Below, in pieces: positions 6,859-8,319 of a stretch of 8,319 nt of DNA (the stretch's first letter is position 1; every line of letters starts with the position of its first letter). Source of the DNA: DASWRT01 sp036403035 (GTDB lineage Bacteria; Pseudomonadota; Alphaproteobacteria; ATCC43930; CGMCC-115725). The notes beneath the pieces are model-generated. The model did no database searches. It saw nothing but the letters and a program-made list of their open reading frames with translations, and had not been told where the DNA came from. A program made the position numbers and the translations under genes. The stretch lies in the NCBI GenBank assembly GCA_036403035.1, contig DASWRT010000001.1:1-8319 (forward strand), given 5' to 3'.

Positions 6859-8319
6859 CTGCGGCATGCCGCCCCGGCCTGTGTCGTTTCGTACAAGAAC
6901 TTGCGCATGTCCCACGCGCCGGTCGGGCACCGCTCCGCGCACAACCCGCAGTGCAGACACACGTCCTCGTCCTTGGCCATGATACGGCCCGTCTTGAGCG
7001 GGTCCGAGACATAAAGATCCTGGGCGAGGTTCTCGGCCGGCGCCTTGAGGCGCAGGCGCAGGTCGCCTTCCTCGCCGTTCTCGGTGAAGGTGATGCAGTC
7101 CACCGGGCAGATGTCGACGCAGGCGTCGCACTCGATGCAGAGCTTGTCGGTGAAGACGGTCTGCACGTCGCAATTGAGGCAGCGCTGCGCCTCAAGGTAG
7201 GCGAGGCGCGTGTCGAAGCCGAGTTCGACCTCGACCTTGATGTCGCGGAGCGCGATCGCGGTCTCGCGCATCGGCACCTTGAACCGCAGGTCGACGGAGA
7301 CCGCGTTGTCGTAGCTCCACTCGTGAATGCCCATCTTCTGGCTGACGAGGTTCGTGAGCGGCGACGGCCGGTCGCGTACGTCCTCGCCCCGGCAGCAGCG
7401 GTCTATCGAGACCGCCGCCTCGTGCCCGTGCGCCACGGCCCAGATGATGTTCTTCGGGCCGAAGGCGGCGTCGCCGCCGAAGAAAACCCGCGGCAGCGTC
7501 GACTGCATCGTCTTCGGGTCGACGACCGGCAGGCCCCAGCGGTCGAACTCGATGCCGACGTCGCGCTCGATCCAGGGGAAGGCGTTCTCCTGGCCGACCG
7601 CGATCAGCACGTCGTCGCACGCCATGTGCACGTCCGGCTCGCCGGTCGGCTTGAGCTGCCGGCGGCCCTTCTCGTCGACCTTTGCCGCGACCTTCTCGAA
7701 CAGGACTCCGGTCAGGCGCCCGCCCTCGTGCGTGAACTCTTTGGGCACGAGGAAGTTGTGGATCGGGATGCCCTCATGCATCGCGTCCTCCTTCTCCCAG
7801 GGGGACGCTTTCATCTCGTCGAAGCCGCTGCGCACGACGACGTGCACTTCCTCGCCGCCAAGGCGGCGCGACGAGCGGCAGCAATCCATCGCCGTGTTGC
7901 CGCCGCCGAGCACGATGACGCGCTTGCCGATCTTCTCGATGTGGCCGAACGAGACGCTCGACAGCCAGTCGATGCCGATGTGGATGTTGGCGACGGCTTC
8001 CTGGCGGCCGGGGATCTCGAGGTCGCGGCCGCGCGGTGCGCCCGAGCCGACGAAGATCGCGTCGTAGCCTTCGGTGAGCAGCGCCTTGAGGCTGTCGATT
8101 CGCTGGCCGAATCGCGGCTCGTAGCCCAACCCGGCGATGTAGCCGACTTCCTCGTCGATCACCGACTCCGGCAGCCGGAAGCGCGGGATCTGGGTGCGGA
8201 TGAAGCCGCCGGCCTTGGCTTCGCCGTCGTACACCGTCACCTCGTAGCCAAGCGGGGCGAGGTCGCGGGCCACGGTCAGCGACGCCGGCCCGGCGCCGAT
8301 GCACGCAATCCGGCGGCCG
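6855..8319 (-). CDS. GltD-like FAD/NAD(P) oxidoreductase with C-terminal 2[4Fe-4S] ferredoxin domain (5' end beyond window)
   Basis: 487 residues are visible; the N-terminus lies past the right edge. The protein belongs to the flavoprotein family of the glutamate synthase small subunit and dihydropyrimidine dehydrogenase N-terminal half. Counting from the first whole codon: FAD-binding GAGPAS (8-13), a second dinucleotide fold with GGGNTAMD (138-145), and the FAD-contacting FFGGDAAFG (279-287). A CLNC pair is followed by CIECDACVDICP (394-405) and CLHCGLCAERCP (454-465), each with CxxCxxCxxxCP ligands for a [4Fe-4S] cluster. Its stop overlaps the korA start as ATGA. It probably moves electrons between KorAB and NAD(P) through its own ferredoxin domain, comparable to the NADP-linked Kor complex described from Azoarcus evansii (recalled, not checked). 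It is not expected to be glutamate synthase: no large subunit gene is present and the Kor genes follow directly. The ATG/GTG-like start near 8273 is internal; the real start is upstream. Confidence 0.92.
   Translation of the reverse strand, partial: GRRIACIGAGPASLTVARDLAPLGYEVTVYDGEAKAGGFIRTQIPRFRLPESVIDEEVGYIAGLGYEPRFGQRIDSLKALLTEGYDAIFVGSGAPRGRDLEIPGRQEAVANIHIGIDWLSSVSFGHIEKIGKRVIVLGGGNTAMDCCRSSRRLGGEEVHVVVRSGFDEMKASPWEKEDAMHEGIPIHNFLVPKEFTHEGGRLTGVLFEKVAAKVDEKGRRQLKPTGEPDVHMACDDVLIAVGQENAFPWIERDVGIEFDRWGLPVVDPKTMQSTLPRVFFGGDAAFGPKNIIWAVAHGHEAAVSIDRCCRGEDVRDRPSPLTNLVSQKMGIHEWSYDNAVSVDLRFKVPMRETAIALRDIKVEVELGFDTRLAYLEAQRCLNCDVQTVFTDKLCIECDACVDICPVDCITFTENGEEGDLRLRLKAPAENLAQDLYVSDPLKTGRIMAKDEDVCLHCGLCAERCPTGAWDMRKFLYETTQAGAACRR

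Noticed and set aside
5125..7014. 629-codon plus-strand open frame opposite korA and the flavoprotein gene
   Set aside because: It is rich in Arg, Val, Ala, Asp and His, as expected when high-GC coding DNA is read on the other strand, and the minus strand carries clear Kor and ferredoxin motifs throughout.
6868..7173. N-terminal extension of korA back to 7173
   Set aside because: It is an Arg-rich frame overlapping the ferredoxin domain of the preceding gene; KorA homology starts near 6858.
6855..8319. Glutamate synthase small subunit (gltD)
   Set aside because: The fold is shared, but the C-terminal two-cluster ferredoxin domain and direct coupling to korA and korB point to a Kor-linked oxidoreductase.

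Overview
The window is a high-GC segment with dense third-position G/C coding. It most likely comes from an alphaproteobacterium. That placement is an inference from codon style, from the type of 2-oxoacid:ferredoxin oxidoreductase cluster, and from a perfect TTAA-N7-TTAA (CtrA-type) sequence in an intergenic region. I see no mobile elements, CRISPR arrays, rRNA or tRNA genes.

Layout: (1) positions 1-890, minus strand, hold an acetamidase/formamidase-family hydrolase whose last residues lie outside the left edge. (2) A 178-base AT-richer spacer (891-1068) separates it from a divergent plus-strand pair. (3) The pair (1069-2580 and 2613-3143) encodes a 503-residue and a 176-residue protein, both mostly helical and neither recognised. 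(4) 3144-3973 is mostly non-coding and less GC-rich. It holds one small plausible gene (3416-3637, 73 residues) with the CtrA-like palindrome 25 bases upstream, and a large imperfect inverted repeat (3801-3887) between convergent genes. The repeat has a T-run on the minus strand and probably ends the operon to its right. (5) 3974-8319, minus strand, is a tightly packed three-gene operon, with transcription from right to left: a GltD-like FAD/NAD(P) oxidoreductase carrying a C-terminal 2[4Fe-4S] ferredoxin domain (5' end beyond the right edge), then korA (gamma-alpha fusion), then korB. Both internal junctions are 4-base ATGA overlaps.

The operon reads as one electron-transfer machine. KorA and KorB, with thiamine diphosphate and a [4Fe-4S] cluster, would convert a 2-oxoacid (most likely 2-oxoglutarate) plus CoA to an acyl-CoA, CO2 and two low-potential electrons, or run in reverse. 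The flavoprotein with its built-in ferredoxin domain would link these electrons to NAD(P). The acetamidase and the unknown pair have no evident functional tie to this operon. The least explained items are the unknown gene pair, the small gene with its CtrA-like site, and the inverted repeat.
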